A stretch of 64,000 nucleotides of DNA from Nocardia spumae (GCF_020733635.1 NZ_JAJFZL010000001.1:2604001-2668000); one strand, 5' to 3'; positions 36,060 through 46,743 are shown, numbered from the stretch's first letter. Translations and numbers: made by a program. Notes: a model not told the origin generated them from the sequence alone.

Positions 36060-38751
36060 ACCATCCGCTACTCCGCCGGCCGCCGACGCCACGCCGGCCG
36101 ATCCACCGCCACCGCCGCAACATTGGTTCGCCGATGTGCTCGCCGCCGACGGAGGTGTGGTCCGGCTGCGGCCGATCACACCCGACGACGCGGAGCCGAT
36201 GCAGCGGTTCCACGCGGCACTGTCGGACCGGACCCGCTACCTGCGCTATTTCGGTCCCTACCCGCGGATGACGCCGAAGGATCTCTACCGCACCACGCAT
36301 GTGGACTATCGCGACCGCGTGGGCTTGGTCGTCGAACTCGGGTCGGCGATCATCGCGGTCGGCCGGTATGAACTGCTGAGTGATCGGGAAGGCCCGCGCG
36401 CGGCGGAGGTGGCCTTCGTGGTCGCCGACGAACATCAGGGACGGGGGCTGGGCTCGATTCTGCTCGAGCACCTGGCGGGTGCGGCCGCCGAGAACGATAT
36501 CGAGACCTTCGTCGCCGAGGTCCTCGCCGAGAACCACACCATGGTGACGGTGTTCCGGGAGGCGGGATACCAGGTGCAGCGCAGCCGCGACGGCTCGGTA
36601 CTGCATCTGGAATTCGCCATCGACCCCACCGAAGCGCTGCTGTCGGTGCGGGATTCGCGCGAGCGGGCCTCGGAGGCGCGCAGCGTCGGTAACCTGCTGG
36701 CGCCCCGGTCGATCGCCGTCATCGGCGCCACTCCGGCAGCCGGGCGGGTCGGCGGCGCGGTGCTGGCCAATCTGCTGTCGGGGGTGTTCCAGGGGCCGGT
36801 GTATCCGGTGAACCCGAATCGCGCCTCGGTGCGCGGCGTCCGGGCGTATCCGACGGTCCACGACATTCCGGACGAACTCGATCTGGCCGTGATCGCGGTC
36901 CCCGCCGAGGAGATCAAATCGGTCCTCGACGACTGTATGGCCAAGGGGGTCAAGGGCCTGGTGGTCCTCACGGCGGGCTTCTCCGAGACCGGGCCGGCCG
37001 GTTTCGGGGCCGAACGTGATCTGGTCGACGCCGCCCGCGGGCACGGGATGCGGGTGGTCGGGCCCAGCGCCCTGGGTATCGCCAACACCGACCCGGCGGT
37101 ATCGCTGAACGCGACTCTGGCGCCCGTGCTGCCCGGCCGGGGCAGGGTCGGATTCTTCTGTCAGTCCGGGCCGCTGGGCGCGGCCATCCTGGCCGAGGCC
37201 GCGGCGCGGAAGCTGGGACTGTCGACCTTCGTCTCGGCCGGCAACCGCGCGGACGTGTCGGGCAACGACCTGTTGCAGTACTGGGATACCGACCCCGACA
37301 CCGATGTCGTCCTGCTGTATCTGGAGACCTTCGGCAATCCGCGCAAGTTCTCCCGGATCGCCCGGCGGGTGGCGCGCGGGAAGCCGGTGGTGGCGGTGAG
37401 CAGCGGCCGCAACGCCGCCAACGTGCCGGTCAGCGGATTGGAGCGCTCGGTCGAACGTGATCTGTTCGCCCAGGCCGGGATCGTGCAGGTCGACACGATC
37501 GCCGAACTGTTCGACTGCGCCATGCTGCTGGCATATCAGCCGCTGCCGGACGGGCCGCGGCTGGCGGTCATCGGCAACAGCGCCGCTCTGGGCTGGCTGG
37601 CGGTGGACGCGGCGCGCGGGGAGGGGTTGCGGGTCGGTGAGCCGACCGACCTGGGCCCGCAGGCCGAACCCGCCGACTACCTCGGCGCGGTGGCGAACGC
37701 GATGGCTTCCGCCGAGGTCGACGCGGTGATCGTCATCTTCGCCCCGCCGGTGCCGGTGGCGGTGACGGCGTTCGCCGAGGCCATCCGGGCCGGTGCGCAG
37801 GACGGCACCAAACCGGTGCTCACCACCTTCGTCGCCGATCACGGTATGCCCAATCTGCTGACCGTGCGCGGGGCGAGGGGAGTCGTCGACCGCGGTTCGA
37901 TCCCGTCGTATCCGGATCCGGAGCGGGCGGCGCGGGCGCTGGCGCGGGTCCGGCGCTATGCCGCCTGGCGGACCCGCCCCGCGTCACTGGTGGTGCGGCC
38001 CGCCGGACTCGAGGTCGCGCGGGCGCGAGAGCTGGTGGGGCGATGGATGATTCGTTGTCCGGAGGGGGAGTGGCTGGGTGATCTGGAAGCCGTCGAGCTG
38101 CTGGCCTGCTACGGGATCCGGGTGGTGGAGTTCCGCGAGGCCCGCGACCCCGAATCCGCCGTCGCGGCAGCCGCCGAACTGGGATATCCGGTGGCCGCCA
38201 AGGCCACCGGCGAATTGTGGCGTAACCGTCCCGACTTCATCGGTGTGCGCCTCGACCTGTGGCGCGATACCGCGGTCCGGCGCGCGTACACGGATCTGGC
38301 CGAGCTCACCGGCAACGAGGTGGTCCACATCCAGAAGATGGCGACCAAGGGCGTGGGATGTGTCCTGCGCGTCCAGGACGATCCTTCCTTCGGCTCGGTG
38401 ATCGGATTCGGTTTGTCGGGCACGATCATCGATCTGCTCGGCGATCGCGCCTACCGGGCCCTGCCGCTGACCGAGGCCGAGGCCGCCGAATTGATCGAGG
38501 CGCCGCGTGCCGCCCCGCTGCTCGACGGCCAGGCCGGTGCGGGTCGCACCATCGGCGAACCGGTGGACAAGGCGGCGCTGGCCGCGCTGGCCCAGCGTAT
38601 TTCGGCGCTGTGCGACGATCTGCCCGAGGTTCGGGAATTGGCGGTGGAGCCGGTGCTGGCCTCGCCCGAGGGCGCGGCGATTCTGTACGCGCGGGTGCGC
38701 ATCGGGCCGGAACCGAGCAGATTCGACAACGGTCCGCGCCGCCTGGTGTGA
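36052..38751 (+). CDS. GNAT/acyl-CoA-synthetase-like protein acetyltransferase (Pat family)
   Basis: Protein of 899 aa. Residues about 20-190 are a GNAT domain with the acetyl-CoA loop [19 protein letters not shown]. Then comes an ADP-forming acyl-CoA-synthetase-like region: CoA-binding [19 protein letters not shown] near 220, a ligase-CoA domain, and an ATP-grasp-like end ([20 protein letters not shown]). Where active ligases carry the phospho-His motif SHTGA, this protein reads [16 protein letters not shown], so ligase activity is probably lost and the domain senses ligands. Such proteins acetylate acetyl-CoA synthetase. GTG 36052 has GGAGGA 5 nt upstream and overlaps acuC by 8 nt. The GNAT-first order is the actinobacterial arrangement. 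Confidence 0.9.
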   Translation: MTEPSATPPAADATPADPPPPPQHWFADVLAADGGVVRLRPITPDDAEPMQRFHAALSDRTRYLRYFGPYPRMTPKDLYRTTHVDYRDRVGLVVELGSAIIAVGRYELLSDREGPRAAEVAFVVADEHQGRGLGSILLEHLAGAAAENDIETFVAEVLAENHTMVTVFREAGYQVQRSRDGSVLHLEFAIDPTEALLSVRDSRERASEARSVGNLLAPRSIAVIGATPAAGRVGGAVLANLLSGVFQGPVYPVNPNRASVRGVRAYPTVHDIPDELDLAVIAVPAEEIKSVLDDCMAKGVKGLVVLTAGFSETGPAGFGAERDLVDAARGHGMRVVGPSALGIANTDPAVSLNATLAPVLPGRGRVGFFCQSGPLGAAILAEAAARKLGLSTFVSAGNRADVSGNDLLQYWDTDPDTDVVLLYLETFGNPRKFSRIARRVARGKPVVAVSSGRNAANVPVSGLERSVERDLFAQAGIVQVDTIAELFDCAMLLAYQPLPDGPRLAVIGNSAALGWLAVDAARGEGLRVGEPTDLGPQAEPADYLGAVANAMASAEVDAVIVIFAPPVPVAVTAFAEAIRAGAQDGTKPVLTTFVADHGMPNLLTVRGARGVVDRGSIPSYPDPERAARALARVRRYAAWRTRPASLVVRPAGLEVARARELVGRWMIRCPEGEWLGDLEAVELLACYGIRVVEFREARDPESAVAAAAELGYPVAAKATGELWRNRPDFIGVRLDLWRDTAVRRAYTDLAELTGNEVVHIQKMATKGVGCVLRVQDDPSFGSVIGFGLSGTIIDLLGDRAYRALPLTEAEAAELIEAPRAAPLLDGQAGAGRTIGEPVDKAALAALAQRISALCDDLPEVRELAVEPVLASPEGAAILYARVRIGPEPSRFDNGPRRLV

Positions 38752-38819
38752 GACCGGTGGCGGCCCGCCGTGACGGGCGCCACCACGGGTCGGGCGCGAC
38801 GATGGTCGATACTGGCCTT

Positions 38820-41606
38820 ATGCGCGAAGATCAGATCGAGAGCGCTACGGCGCCCCTGCGGGACGATATCCGGTTTCTCGGCGCGATCTTGGGTGAGACG
38901 ATTCGCGATCACGAAGGCCCCGAGGTGTTCGATCTGGTCGAACGCGTGCGGGTCGAGGCTTTCCGGGTCCGGCGCTCCGAGGTCGAACGCAGTGCCGTCG
39001 CGGAGATGCTGCGCGATACCGACCTGCGGGTCGCGATCCCGCTGATCCGGGCCTTCAGCCACTTTCTGCTGCTGGCCAATCTCGCCGAGGATCTGCAACG
39101 CGACCGCCGGCGAGCGGTCCACGTGGCCGCGGGGGAGCCGCCACAGGAATCGAGTCTCGCGGCCACCTACCGTGCCCTCGACCGGGCGGGTATCGACGGT
39201 GCGGTCGTGGCCGAGGTACTCGAGGACGCGCTGGTGTCCCCGGTGATCACCGCCCATCCCACCGAGACCCGCCGCCGGACCGTCTTCGACGTCCAATCCC
39301 GGATCACCGAGCTGATGCGCCGCCGGGCCCGCTACCGGGACGACGAACCCGAGTACGCGGCGATCGACCACGACATCCGCCGCCAGATCCTGACCCTCTG
39401 GCGTACGGCGTTGATCCGGCTGGCGCGGTTGCGCATCTCCGACGAGATCGAGGTCGGCCTGCGGTACTACGAACTGACCCTGCTCGAGATCATTCCGCGG
39501 ATCAATGCCGAGGTGCGCACCGCACTGCGCGAGCTCTGGCCCGGATACGAGCTGCTCGGCCGTCCGATCCTGCGACCCGGATCGTGGATCGGCGGCGATC
39601 GCGACGGCAATCCCAACGTCACCGCCGAGGTGGTGGAGCGTGCCACCCAACGGGCGGCCACGGTGATCCTCGGTCACTATCTCGAAGAGCTTGTCGCACT
39701 GGAGAAATCACTGTCCCAGTCGGCCCGGCTGGTCGAGATCACGCCGGAGCTCGCCCGGCTGGCCGGTGCCGCCGGTGACGATTCGGCCCAGCGCGCCGAC
39801 GAACCCTATCGGCGCGCGATCCGGGGAATCCGATTGCGCACAGCGGCCACCGCACGGCGCGCGCTGGGATCGGCCACCGAACTGCCGTCGGTCTTCGAAC
39901 TGTCCGGCGAACAGATCGACCGCGTCGCCGCCTACGACGATCCGGCGCAGCTGCTCGAGGAACTGACCATCGTCGACACGTCGATGCGCGCCTCCGGTGA
40001 CGGCCTGCTGGCCGACGATCGGCTGGCGGCGCTGCGCGGCGCGGTGGAGACCTTCGGATTCCACCTGCAGGGCCTGGACATGCGCCAGAACTCGGAGGTG
40101 CACGAACAGGTCGTGGCCGAACTGCTGGCCTGGGCGGGGGTGCATCCGGACTACGGGAGTCTGCCCGAGGCCGAGCGGGTCGACCTGCTGGCGAGCGAGT
40201 TGAGCACACGGCGCCCCTTACTGGGCCCGCGGGCGCGCCTGAGTGAACTCGCGACCAAGGAGCTCGGTGTGGTTCGTGCCGCCCGCGTCGCGCTGGACGC
40301 GCTGGGCCCCGACACCGTGCCCAACTACATCATCAGCATGTGCACCTCGGTCAGCGACATGCTCGAGGCTGCCTTGCTGCTCAAGGAGGCCGGGATCCTG
40401 GATCCGGGCGATGAACAGACCCCGCCCCGCTGCACGGTCGGAGTGGTTCCGCTGTTCGAGACCATCGATGATCTGCGCGGCGGCGCCGCGACGTTGGCCG
40501 CGGCGTTGGAGGTGCCGGTCTATCGGCGCCTGGTCGCCGCCCGCGCGATGGCGCAGGAGGTGATGCTCGGCTACTCCGACTCGAACAAGGACGGCGGATA
40601 TCTGGCCGCGAACTGGGCGCTGTATCGGGCGGAACTGGATCTGGTCGAGACCGCGCGCAAGACCGGAATTCGCCTGCGACTGTTCCACGGTCGCGGCGGG
40701 ACCGTCGGACGTGGCGGCGGCCGTAGTTACGACGCCATCCTCGCCCAGCCCGCCGGCGCGGTACGAGGTTCGCTGCGGCTGACCGAGCAGGGTGAGGTGA
40801 TCTCCACCAAGTACGCCGAATCCGGTTCGGCGCACCGCAATCTGGAATCGCTGGTGGCGGGCACTCTGGAATCGTCGCTCCTGGATGTGGAGGGTTTGGG
40901 CTCCGGCGCCGAGGCGGCCTACGAGGTCTTCGAGGAACTCGCGGACGCCGCGCGCCGGGCGTATGCGCGGCTGGTGCACGAAACCCCGGGGTTCGTCGAC
41001 TATTTCCGCTCCTCGACCCCGATCGCGGAGGTCGCCGACCTGAACCTCGGCAGCCGCCCGGCCTCGCGCAAACCCACCAATTCGGTATCGGATCTGCGCG
41101 CGATCCCGTGGGTCATGGCATGGAGCCAGGCTCGGGTCATGTTGCCGGGCTGGTACGGCACCGGCAGCGCGATCCAGGAGTGGGCGGGTTCGGACGAGGA
41201 GCGCTGGCAGACGCTGCGCGAGCTGTATCGGCGCTGGCCCTTCTTCCGCACGGTGATGTCGAATCTGGCGCAGGTGATGGCCAAGGCGGATATGGACATC
41301 GCCGCCAGCTACGCCGAACTCGTGGAGGATCCGTCGTTGCGCGCCACCATCTTCGGGATGATCCGCGCGGAGTTCGATCGCACCGTCGACGCGCATGCCG
41401 CGATCACCGGCAGTGATCAGCTGCTGTCGGACAATCCGGCGCTGGCCGAATCCATCCGTAACCGGTTCCCGTATCTGGAGCCGCTGAACCAGATGCAGGT
41501 GGATCTGCTGCGTCGCCGCCGTGCGGGCGACGATTCGGAACTGGTGGAACGCGGCATTCTGCTCACCATGAACGGCCTCGCCACCGCGCTGCGCAATTCC
41601 GGGTAG
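38820..41606 (+). CDS. ppc: Phosphoenolpyruvate carboxylase
   Basis: Anaplerotic enzyme making oxaloacetate from PEP and bicarbonate, 928 aa. Catalytic motifs: [20 protein letters not shown] with the essential His, [35 protein letters not shown], and the Gly-rich loop [20 protein letters not shown]. The C-terminal tail ends [11 protein letters not shown] as usual. Starts ATG 38802 and ATG 38820 are in frame; neither has a strong ribosome site and I chose the second. It lies 69 bp after the acetyltransferase gene, which would suit shared control of acetyl-CoA use, but that is inference. Confidence 0.95.
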   Translation: MREDQIESATAPLRDDIRFLGAILGETIRDHEGPEVFDLVERVRVEAFRVRRSEVERSAVAEMLRDTDLRVAIPLIRAFSHFLLLANLAEDLQRDRRRAVHVAAGEPPQESSLAATYRALDRAGIDGAVVAEVLEDALVSPVITAHPTETRRRTVFDVQSRITELMRRRARYRDDEPEYAAIDHDIRRQILTLWRTALIRLARLRISDEIEVGLRYYELTLLEIIPRINAEVRTALRELWPGYELLGRPILRPGSWIGGDRDGNPNVTAEVVERATQRAATVILGHYLEELVALEKSLSQSARLVEITPELARLAGAAGDDSAQRADEPYRRAIRGIRLRTAATARRALGSATELPSVFELSGEQIDRVAAYDDPAQLLEELTIVDTSMRASGDGLLADDRLAALRGAVETFGFHLQGLDMRQNSEVHEQVVAELLAWAGVHPDYGSLPEAERVDLLASELSTRRPLLGPRARLSELATKELGVVRAARVALDALGPDTVPNYIISMCTSVSDMLEAALLLKEAGILDPGDEQTPPRCTVGVVPLFETIDDLRGGAATLAAALEVPVYRRLVAARAMAQEVMLGYSDSNKDGGYLAANWALYRAELDLVETARKTGIRLRLFHGRGGTVGRGGGRSYDAILAQPAGAVRGSLRLTEQGEVISTKYAESGSAHRNLESLVAGTLESSLLDVEGLGSGAEAAYEVFEELADAARRAYARLVHETPGFVDYFRSSTPIAEVADLNLGSRPASRKPTNSVSDLRAIPWVMAWSQARVMLPGWYGTGSAIQEWAGSDEERWQTLRELYRRWPFFRTVMSNLAQVMAKADMDIAASYAELVEDPSLRATIFGMIRAEFDRTVDAHAAITGSDQLLSDNPALAESIRNRFPYLEPLNQMQVDLLRRRRAGDDSELVERGILLTMNGLATALRNSG

Positions 41607-41717
41607 GGCCTGGAGATACGGCACGCCGGCCGACGGGTGCGCCCTGGAGGGGGGATGGGCACACCGGCATCGGCCGGCGCAACGGAGGTGACCGCGAAAT
41701 CCGGTCACCGAGGTGGT

Positions 41718-41744
41718 GCTGGGCCGGATTCCGGGCGGCCCAGC
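41718..41744. terminator. Hairpin between ppc and sigB
   Basis: GCTGGGCCG and CGGCCCAGC pair over a 9-nt loop (41727-41735), 12 bp beyond the sigB stop and between convergent genes. Probably a bidirectional terminator. Confidence 0.6.
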
Positions 41745-41755
41745 GTCTGTGTGAC

Positions 41756-42724
41756 CTAGCTGGCGTACGCGCGCAGGCGGTCGGCCCGCTCGCCCTTACG
41801 CAGCTTGGCCATGACTTCGCGCTCGATCTGGCGCACGCGCTCACGCGAGAGACCGAACAGTTTGCCGATCTGGTCGAGAGTGCGGGGCTGGCCGTCGTCG
41901 AGTCCGAAGCGCAGGCGGATGACCTGCTGTTCGCGCTCGTCCAGCGTGGCCAGCACGCTGCGCACATCGCGGTGCATGAGGCCGGCGATGACGGCGCTCT
42001 CGGCCGAGGTCGCCTCCGAATCCTCGATGAAGTCGCCCAGCGGGGCTTCCTCGTCGTTGCCGACCGGCATATCCAGGCTTACCGGATCGCGGCTGTGGTC
42101 GAGCAGATCGGCGATCTTCTCCACCGGGATGCCCGATTCCGCCGACAGTTCCTCGTCGCTGGCCTCGCGGCCGAGCTGCTGATGCAGTTCGCGCTTGATC
42201 CGGGCCAGCTTGTTGACCTGTTCGACCAGATGCACGGGCAGCCGGATGGTACGGCTCTGATCGGCCATACCGCGGGTGATGGCCTGCCGGATCCACCAGG
42301 TGGCGTAGGTGGAGAACTTGAAGCCCTTGGCGTAGTCGAACTTCTCCATCGCGCGGATCAGACCCAGGTTGCCCTCCTGGATCAGGTCCAGCAGCGGCAT
42401 GCCGCGACCGGTGTAGCGCTTGGCCAGCGAGACGACCAGGCGGAGATTGGCTTCGAGCAGATGCTGGCGAGCGGCCTGGCCGTCGCGGACCAGAATCGCC
42501 AGGTCGCGCTTACGAGTGGCGGACAGCCGCTTTCCGGTCTCCAACAGGTTCTGGGCATAGAGGCCCGCCTCGATGCGCTTGGCCAACTCGACCTCGTCGG
42601 CGGCCGTGAGCAGCGCGGTCTTGCCGATCCCGTTCAGGTACACGCGTACCAGGTCGGCGGCGGGGCTCTGGGCGTCGAGGTCGGAATCGATGGCGCGCAC
42701 TCGGGTGGTGGCGGGGCTTGTCAT
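41756..42724 (-). CDS. sigB: Sigma factor SigB (non-essential group 2 sigma)
   Basis: Primary-like sigma factor of 322 aa, the stress/stationary-phase partner of SigA. Region 1.2 ([20 protein letters not shown]), region 2 ([40 protein letters not shown]), region 3 ([20 protein letters not shown]) and region 4 ([20 protein letters not shown]) are complete. It lacks the long acidic, Lys/Ala-rich N-terminus of SigA. GTTGATC and GGGGAAC boxes upstream indicate control by an ECF sigma factor. Convergent with ppc. ATG 42724, with AGGAGG upstream. Confidence 0.96.
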   Translation of the reverse strand: MTSPATTRVRAIDSDLDAQSPAADLVRVYLNGIGKTALLTAADEVELAKRIEAGLYAQNLLETGKRLSATRKRDLAILVRDGQAARQHLLEANLRLVVSLAKRYTGRGMPLLDLIQEGNLGLIRAMEKFDYAKGFKFSTYATWWIRQAITRGMADQSRTIRLPVHLVEQVNKLARIKRELHQQLGREASDEELSAESGIPVEKIADLLDHSRDPVSLDMPVGNDEEAPLGDFIEDSEATSAESAVIAGLMHRDVRSVLATLDEREQQVIRLRFGLDDGQPRTLDQIGKLFGLSRERVRQIEREVMAKLRKGERADRLRAYAS

Positions 42725-42756
42725 GACTTGCCTCCTGTCGGTGGTGTCTCACTCCG

Positions 42757-42787
42757 ATCAACGGACCCGACACTGGGAAAGTTCCCC
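42757..42787 (-). promoter_or_regulatory. ECF-sigma-type promoter of sigB
   Basis: On the minus strand, GGGGAAC (42781-42787) is followed 18 bp later by GTT within CGTTGAT (42757-42763), matching the GGAAC-N18-GTT pattern used by SigE/SigH-type factors. It lies about 35 bp before the sigB ATG, which fits a stress-driven sigma cascade. Confidence 0.7.
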
Positions 42788-42917
42788 GCCACGAGGCCGA
42801 TAAACCGTTCTGAGCTGCGGGTTTCGCAGCCACCGTCTGAGAAGTTCCTAAGAACGGAACTCGGGTCCGCCGCCGCCCTCGCCGATGGCGCGGGGACGTC
42901 GGTTCCCGGGCCGTCGG

Positions 42918-44465
42918 TCAGGGTGCGGTGGTGTCCGTGCGGTCGGCGAGCTCGTCCGGCGTGATCAGGCCGTGTCGCACCAGCCCGGTGATCGCCGAGA
43001 GAGCCTCGGAACGGAATTGTGGTGTGGCGGGAGTGCCGGTGTGGCCGACTGCGAGCAGTTCGACCAGCTCTTCCAACGGCAGCCCGTCCGGTCGCATTCC
43101 CGCGAGCAGCGCGGCGAGGGTGTCGTCGATCTCGTGCTGCCAGCGAGGTCCGTCACCGCGATGCAGCCGCACCACACGTTCGCGCCACCCCTCGGGCCCG
43201 GGCAGCAGGACACGTTCGAGAGCCGTGGCCGCCTCGACGGTGAAACGCGCACGCCAGGCCACGTCGTTGTCGGCGATCACCGAGCGCAGCCAGGCCGAGC
43301 GCCGGAAGTAGGCCGGAGCCTCCGAACCGAGCGGGTCGTCGAAGCCGTGGGTCAGATCCTCGGCGAGTACTTCGGTCGGTCCGTCGACGGCGCGCAGATA
43401 GACGAATCCGAATCCGATGCCCTCCACACCGGCGGCGTCGAAAGCGGCCAGCCACTGCTCGGCGCGACGCTGCGCCTCGGGGTCGCGGGGATCGAGCCCG
43501 GCATCGCGCAGCCACGTGCCCACGTACAGGGCGGGGTCGGCGATATCGCGCTGGACGATCCACGCGTCCACGCCGTGATCGGGCAGCCAGCCCGCCACCC
43601 GGGTCCGCCAGTCCTCGTCACCGGTGTGGATCCAGGACGCGAGCATGGCGGCCGTGCCACCCGGATTCAGCAGCTCCGGCGCCTGCGACACGACCAGTTC
43701 GCTGGCGCCGTCGAGGGCCAGGCCCGAATCCCGGTAGGTGTGCTCGATCCGGGCGGGGCCGACCACGAACGGCGGATTGGCCACCACCTGATCGAAGCGG
43801 CGGCCCGCCACCGGCTCGAACCAGGAGCCCTGGGCGAATTCGATGTCGAGTTCGTTGAGCGCGGCGGTCGCATCGGCCAGCCACAGCGCCCGGCGGCTGA
43901 CATCGGTTCCGGTCACCGTTCGCGCATAACCTGCCGCGTGCACCGCCTGCACGCCGCAGCCGGTGCCCAGATCCAGGACCGAGCCGACCGGATCGGTGGG
44001 GGTGGCGCGCAGCAGCGACAGTGATGCCTGTCCGACCCCCAGGACGTGGTCGGCGCTCAGCGTGCGCCGCCGCATCGAATCGTCGAGGTCCGACAGCACC
44101 CACCGGGTGCCCTTGCCCAGGTCCAGCGGCCGCAGATCCAGCGCGGTCCGGATCAGGTCACCGTCGCGTTCGAACAGGCCCGCGGCCACCGCCCGGTCGA
44201 TATCCAGCGGTGCGAGGGCCGCGGCCACTTCCGCCTCCGGCAGCGGGTCGCCGAGCAGCAGGAGCCGGACCAGTACGCCCAGTTCACCGGCCGCACGTGC
44301 GGCGCGGCGCACCGGAACGGGCTCCGACCGGCCGAGGGCGGCGTGCGCGTCGGCGCCGAGAGCGTCGAGCACCGTATCGGCGTCGTAGCGCGCCCGGATC
44401 AGCGCGGTCCGCAGTGCGGGCGCGAGGGCGGTGAGCAGGGAGGCGGTCGTCGGATCGGCAGGCAC
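42918..44465 (-). CDS. Class I methyltransferase of the HemK/RsmC-like type
   Basis: Cytoplasmic methyltransferase of 515 aa. An N-terminal region of about 150 residues precedes the Rossmann domain: SAM loop GSVLDLGTGCGVQAVHAAGY near residue 165, the acidic strand VTGTDVSRRAL, and the catalytic NPPF motif in FDQVVANPPFVVGPARIEHT, typical of enzymes that methylate planar N atoms (RNA bases or glutamine). A C-terminal domain of about 190 residues follows. Relatives are widespread near sigB in actinobacteria. The target is unknown. Start ATG 44465. Confidence 0.88.
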   Translation of the reverse strand: MPADPTTASLLTALAPALRTALIRARYDADTVLDALGADAHAALGRSEPVPVRRAARAAGELGVLVRLLLLGDPLPEAEVAAALAPLDIDRAVAAGLFERDGDLIRTALDLRPLDLGKGTRWVLSDLDDSMRRRTLSADHVLGVGQASLSLLRATPTDPVGSVLDLGTGCGVQAVHAAGYARTVTGTDVSRRALWLADATAALNELDIEFAQGSWFEPVAGRRFDQVVANPPFVVGPARIEHTYRDSGLALDGASELVVSQAPELLNPGGTAAMLASWIHTGDEDWRTRVAGWLPDHGVDAWIVQRDIADPALYVGTWLRDAGLDPRDPEAQRRAEQWLAAFDAAGVEGIGFGFVYLRAVDGPTEVLAEDLTHGFDDPLGSEAPAYFRRSAWLRSVIADNDVAWRARFTVEAATALERVLLPGPEGWRERVVRLHRGDGPRWQHEIDDTLAALLAGMRPDGLPLEELVELLAVGHTGTPATPQFRSEALSAITGLVRHGLITPDELADRTDTTAP

Positions 44466-44531
44466 GGGAGCACTCTGCCATCGCGGGTTCGCGTGGCCGT
44501 ACCTGGGGCGCGGCGAGTCGCCCCGATCCGC

Positions 44532-45086
44532 TCAGCCGTCGATCGGCCGGTGTGGCCGGGATTCGATCGCTGTCGTCGCCCGCCGGCCGTCCCAGCGGCT
44601 GGGCTCGTCCTTACTGCGCGGCGGCCGGTCGTTGGCGATGAGTACCGCGATCCACGGCAGGGGGATGGAGACGCCGATGATCGCCAGCGAGATCAGCGCA
44701 TTGCTCCAGAGCCCGTAGGCCGCCGCCGCCAGGACCAGGCACGGAATGCGGAAACCCATCAGAATCGAGTACCGCTTCACGCGGGCGCGATGCTGCTGTT
44801 CCAGCGACGGAGCAGCCTCCGTGATCAACGCCGGATGTTTGTCCTCACCAGGGAAGTATCCGGCCGAGGGGCGGACGGGCCGGGGTATCGACCCGGCCGG
44901 GCGCTGTTCGAAGGTGGGGCCGGCCGCCGACGCTGCGGTTCCGGTGCCCGATGCCGCCTCCTCGTGGGCCGCCTGCTCGAATTCGGTCGCGTCCGACCGC
45001 GCGTCACCACTGTCCGAACCGACCCGGCCGGGGCCCGACGTCCGGGACTCGGGCGGAGGGTCGGAAGGGTCGTGGTCACGCTGCAT
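44532..45086 (-). CDS. DUF3099 membrane protein
   Basis: Small membrane protein of 184 aa. A hydrophilic, acidic/Ser-rich N-terminus (about 85 residues) is followed by the DUF3099 domain: ALITEAAPSLEQQHRARVKR, then two membrane helices (MGFRIPCLVLAAAAYGLW and ISLAIIGVSIPLPWIAVLIA). This family is regularly encoded between sigB and DUF3039 in mycolic actinobacteria. ATG 45086 has GGAAG upstream. The function is unknown. Divergent from DUF3039. Confidence 0.9.
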   Translation of the reverse strand: MQRDHDPSDPPPESRTSGPGRVGSDSGDARSDATEFEQAAHEEAASGTGTAASAAGPTFEQRPAGSIPRPVRPSAGYFPGEDKHPALITEAAPSLEQQHRARVKRYSILMGFRIPCLVLAAAAYGLWSNALISLAIIGVSIPLPWIAVLIANDRPPRSKDEPSRWDGRRATTAIESRPHRPIDG

Positions 45087-45208
45087 ACCTCGAGTCTTCC
45101 ACTCCCCATGATCGAATGCACATGTGCCCGCCCCTCGGCCCAACGGTCGGAGGCGATGTTCGCGACACCTGCCGACCGGTCGTTCGCGACGATGGCAGAA
45201 TCGATCAG

Positions 45209-45442
45209 GTGAGCACCGACACCCTGGTACGTCCGGATACGACCACCGACGAGTCGACCGACAACGACACACCCAAAGTCTTCCACTACGTGAAGAAGGA
45301 CAAGATCGCCGAGAGCGCCGTCATGGGCACCCACGTGGTGGCCCTGTGCGGTGAGGTCTTCCCGGTGACCCGGTCGGCCAAGCCCGGTTCGCCGGTCTGC
45401 CCGGACTGCAAGCGCATCTACGAAATGATGAAGAAGGACTAG
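45209..45442 (+). CDS. DUF3039 small zinc-ribbon-like protein
   Basis: Conserved 77-residue actinobacterial protein. After a 20-residue acidic leader comes KVFHYVKKDKIAESAVMGTH, then VVALCGEVFPVTRSAKPGSP and VCPDCKRIYEMMKKD. The His plus three Cys (CGE ... CPDC) suggest a bound metal ion. GTG 45209 is in the right place for the family; the ribosome site is weak. The function is unknown. Confidence 0.93.
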   Translation: MSTDTLVRPDTTTDESTDNDTPKVFHYVKKDKIAESAVMGTHVVALCGEVFPVTRSAKPGSPVCPDCKRIYEMMKKD

Positions 45443-45522
45443 GTCCTTTCGCCGGTCGAGCATTCCCGACCTGCTGAATCCGGTCCGCGGGGCGCCCGTG
45501 TGGGGCCGCGGTTCGGCAGCGG

Positions 45523-45812
45523 CTACGTGGCCTCGATATCGATTCGCGGCGGTTCCACATCCGGCGCGGGTGTCGTCGTGATCTCCCGCGCTGACATCCC
45601 GCGCAACGCCCGCAACCGGGGCAGGGGCTCGCGGAAATCATCCACTTCGGAACCGATTTCCGATCGCGATTGTTCGGCTGTGCCGTCGACGTTGTCCCGG
45701 GCCTGCCGGACCGCGTTCCTGGTTGATCGCATTGCGCCGGGCAGTCGTTCCGGGCCCGGAATTACCAGCGCCGCCACGAGCAGAATCATGAATTCAGGCC
45801 GGCCGATACCAT
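45523..45812 (-). pseudogene. tatB-like remnant (twin-arginine translocase subunit)
   Basis: The frame reads DGIGRPEFMILLVAALVIPG, PERLPGAMRSTRNAVRQARD, and ends after LPRLRALRGMSAREITTTPA. This is clearly TatB-like (membrane helix, GPERLPGA hinge, amphipathic helix, LRGM). The normal start codon is missing: the bases where GTG/ATG should be read GTAGTC, and the reading runs into a relic of another gene. The tail is short, about 97 residues in all against some 130-150. Internal ATG 45789 would remove half of the membrane helix. No other tat gene is nearby. Most likely dead. Confidence 0.7.
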
Positions 45813-46087
45813 CGACTACTCCGACCGGCTGCGGCCGGATCCCGTACTGGGCGTGAACAAATGGAAGACCTTCTTCACCGAGGAGCTGCCGCCGCCGCTG
45901 CATTCCATCGGGTCGAACGCGCTGACCGGACTGTCGATGTCGGGGACCTCGGTGCTCCAGTCGGCCGAGGCCGCGCCCGGTCCGTGGAAATCCGTCGCCG
46001 CCTACAGTGGGTGCGCCCTATTGGGAAGCGGCGCTGCACGATTCGTGGCCACTGCTGGCCCGGGGCATGGGGTTGGCGGGGTATTGA
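45803..46087 (+). pseudogene. Decayed copy of the antigen-85-like esterase
   Basis: Three parts match the esterase at 1847-2851. First, TIDYSDRLRPDPVLGVNKW with KTFFTEELPP matches YYTDWQADDPVLGRNKW with TTFLTRELPP. Second, NALTGLSMSGTSVLQSAEAA matches the nucleophile elbow. Third, in the next frame, PYWEAALHDSWPLLARG ending at TGA 46085 matches PYWQRSLHDAWPDFERA. The 5' third is absent, the middle 100 residues are deleted, and the deletion join changes the frame. The Ser and the His region survive but not in one protein. Confidence 0.8.
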
Positions 46088-46145
46088 GGTGGCGCCCGCC
46101 GGTCCGGACTCCCGTTAGTGGTGATACCCGGTCGGATCATCACTC

Positions 46146-46151
46146 TAATCT
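46146..46151 (+). promoter_or_regulatory. -10 element, leaderless start
   Basis: TAATCT (TANNNT) ends 6 nt before ATG 46158; no ribosome site is present between them. Confidence 0.5.
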
Positions 46152-46157
46152 GGAACG

Positions 46158-46688
46158 ATGGCTGCCTCGGCGACTCCGTGGTCGAAAGGGACTGTGTCAC
46201 AACCTGTCACGTGGTCCGAGAGCGCACAACCCGACGAGGGTGCGCGCGCGCCCGCCGGCGGCGGGTGGCGGGTCCGTCCGGTGGTATCGCCCGTCGTGCA
46301 GATGGTGGGCTTCATCGGTTTCGGGGTGGTCGCCGTGCTGCTGGTGGCCTTGCTGCAAGGGGTCTCGTGGACGGATACGCCGGCCGGCGGTGCCCGGGTC
46401 GCCACCGCGGGGGCCGAGAAGGCTCAGGAACCGGCGGTTCGAACCGGTGGCGGGGGTATCGCCATCGGGCCGGTCCTCGACAACGACGGCAGCACACTGC
46501 GCGTACGTGATCTGACCGGGCGGACGACAACGGTGCGCACGGATGCCTCGACCTCGGTGATCGTCTTCCCGGGGTCGAAGGTGGCCGACGTGGGCCCGGG
46601 GTCGATGGTGGTGGCCTACGGCGACGAGCAGGCCGACGGCTCGCTGTATTCGAGTCTTGTCATGGGTTTGTCCCTGGGGGGCCGATAA
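46158..46688 (+). CDS. Single-pass membrane protein with an OB-like (DUF5666-like) exterior domain
   Basis: A 176-residue protein with one membrane helix (VQMVGFIGFGVVAVLLVALL) near residue 50 and an exported domain. The domain IAIGPVLDNDGSTLRVRDLT, GRTTTVRTDASTSVIVFPGS, VADVGPGSMVVAYGDEQADG has the short-strand rhythm of DUF5666/OB-fold modules. The function is unknown. It appears to have a leaderless mRNA and begins just after the esterase relic. The family assignment is tentative. Confidence 0.72.
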   Translation: MAASATPWSKGTVSQPVTWSESAQPDEGARAPAGGGWRVRPVVSPVVQMVGFIGFGVVAVLLVALLQGVSWTDTPAGGARVATAGAEKAQEPAVRTGGGGIAIGPVLDNDGSTLRVRDLTGRTTTVRTDASTSVIVFPGSKVADVGPGSMVVAYGDEQADGSLYSSLVMGLSLGGR

Positions 46689-46743
46689 GCGCGTACTTCC
46701 CAGCACTGGTAGTAGTAAATCGGTCATTTCGCCCACTCGCATC

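Noticed and set aside
35911..37842. 640-codon minus-strand frame opposite acuC and the acetyltransferase gene
   Set aside because: Antisense shadow of two genes with clear domains; no ribosome site or motif.
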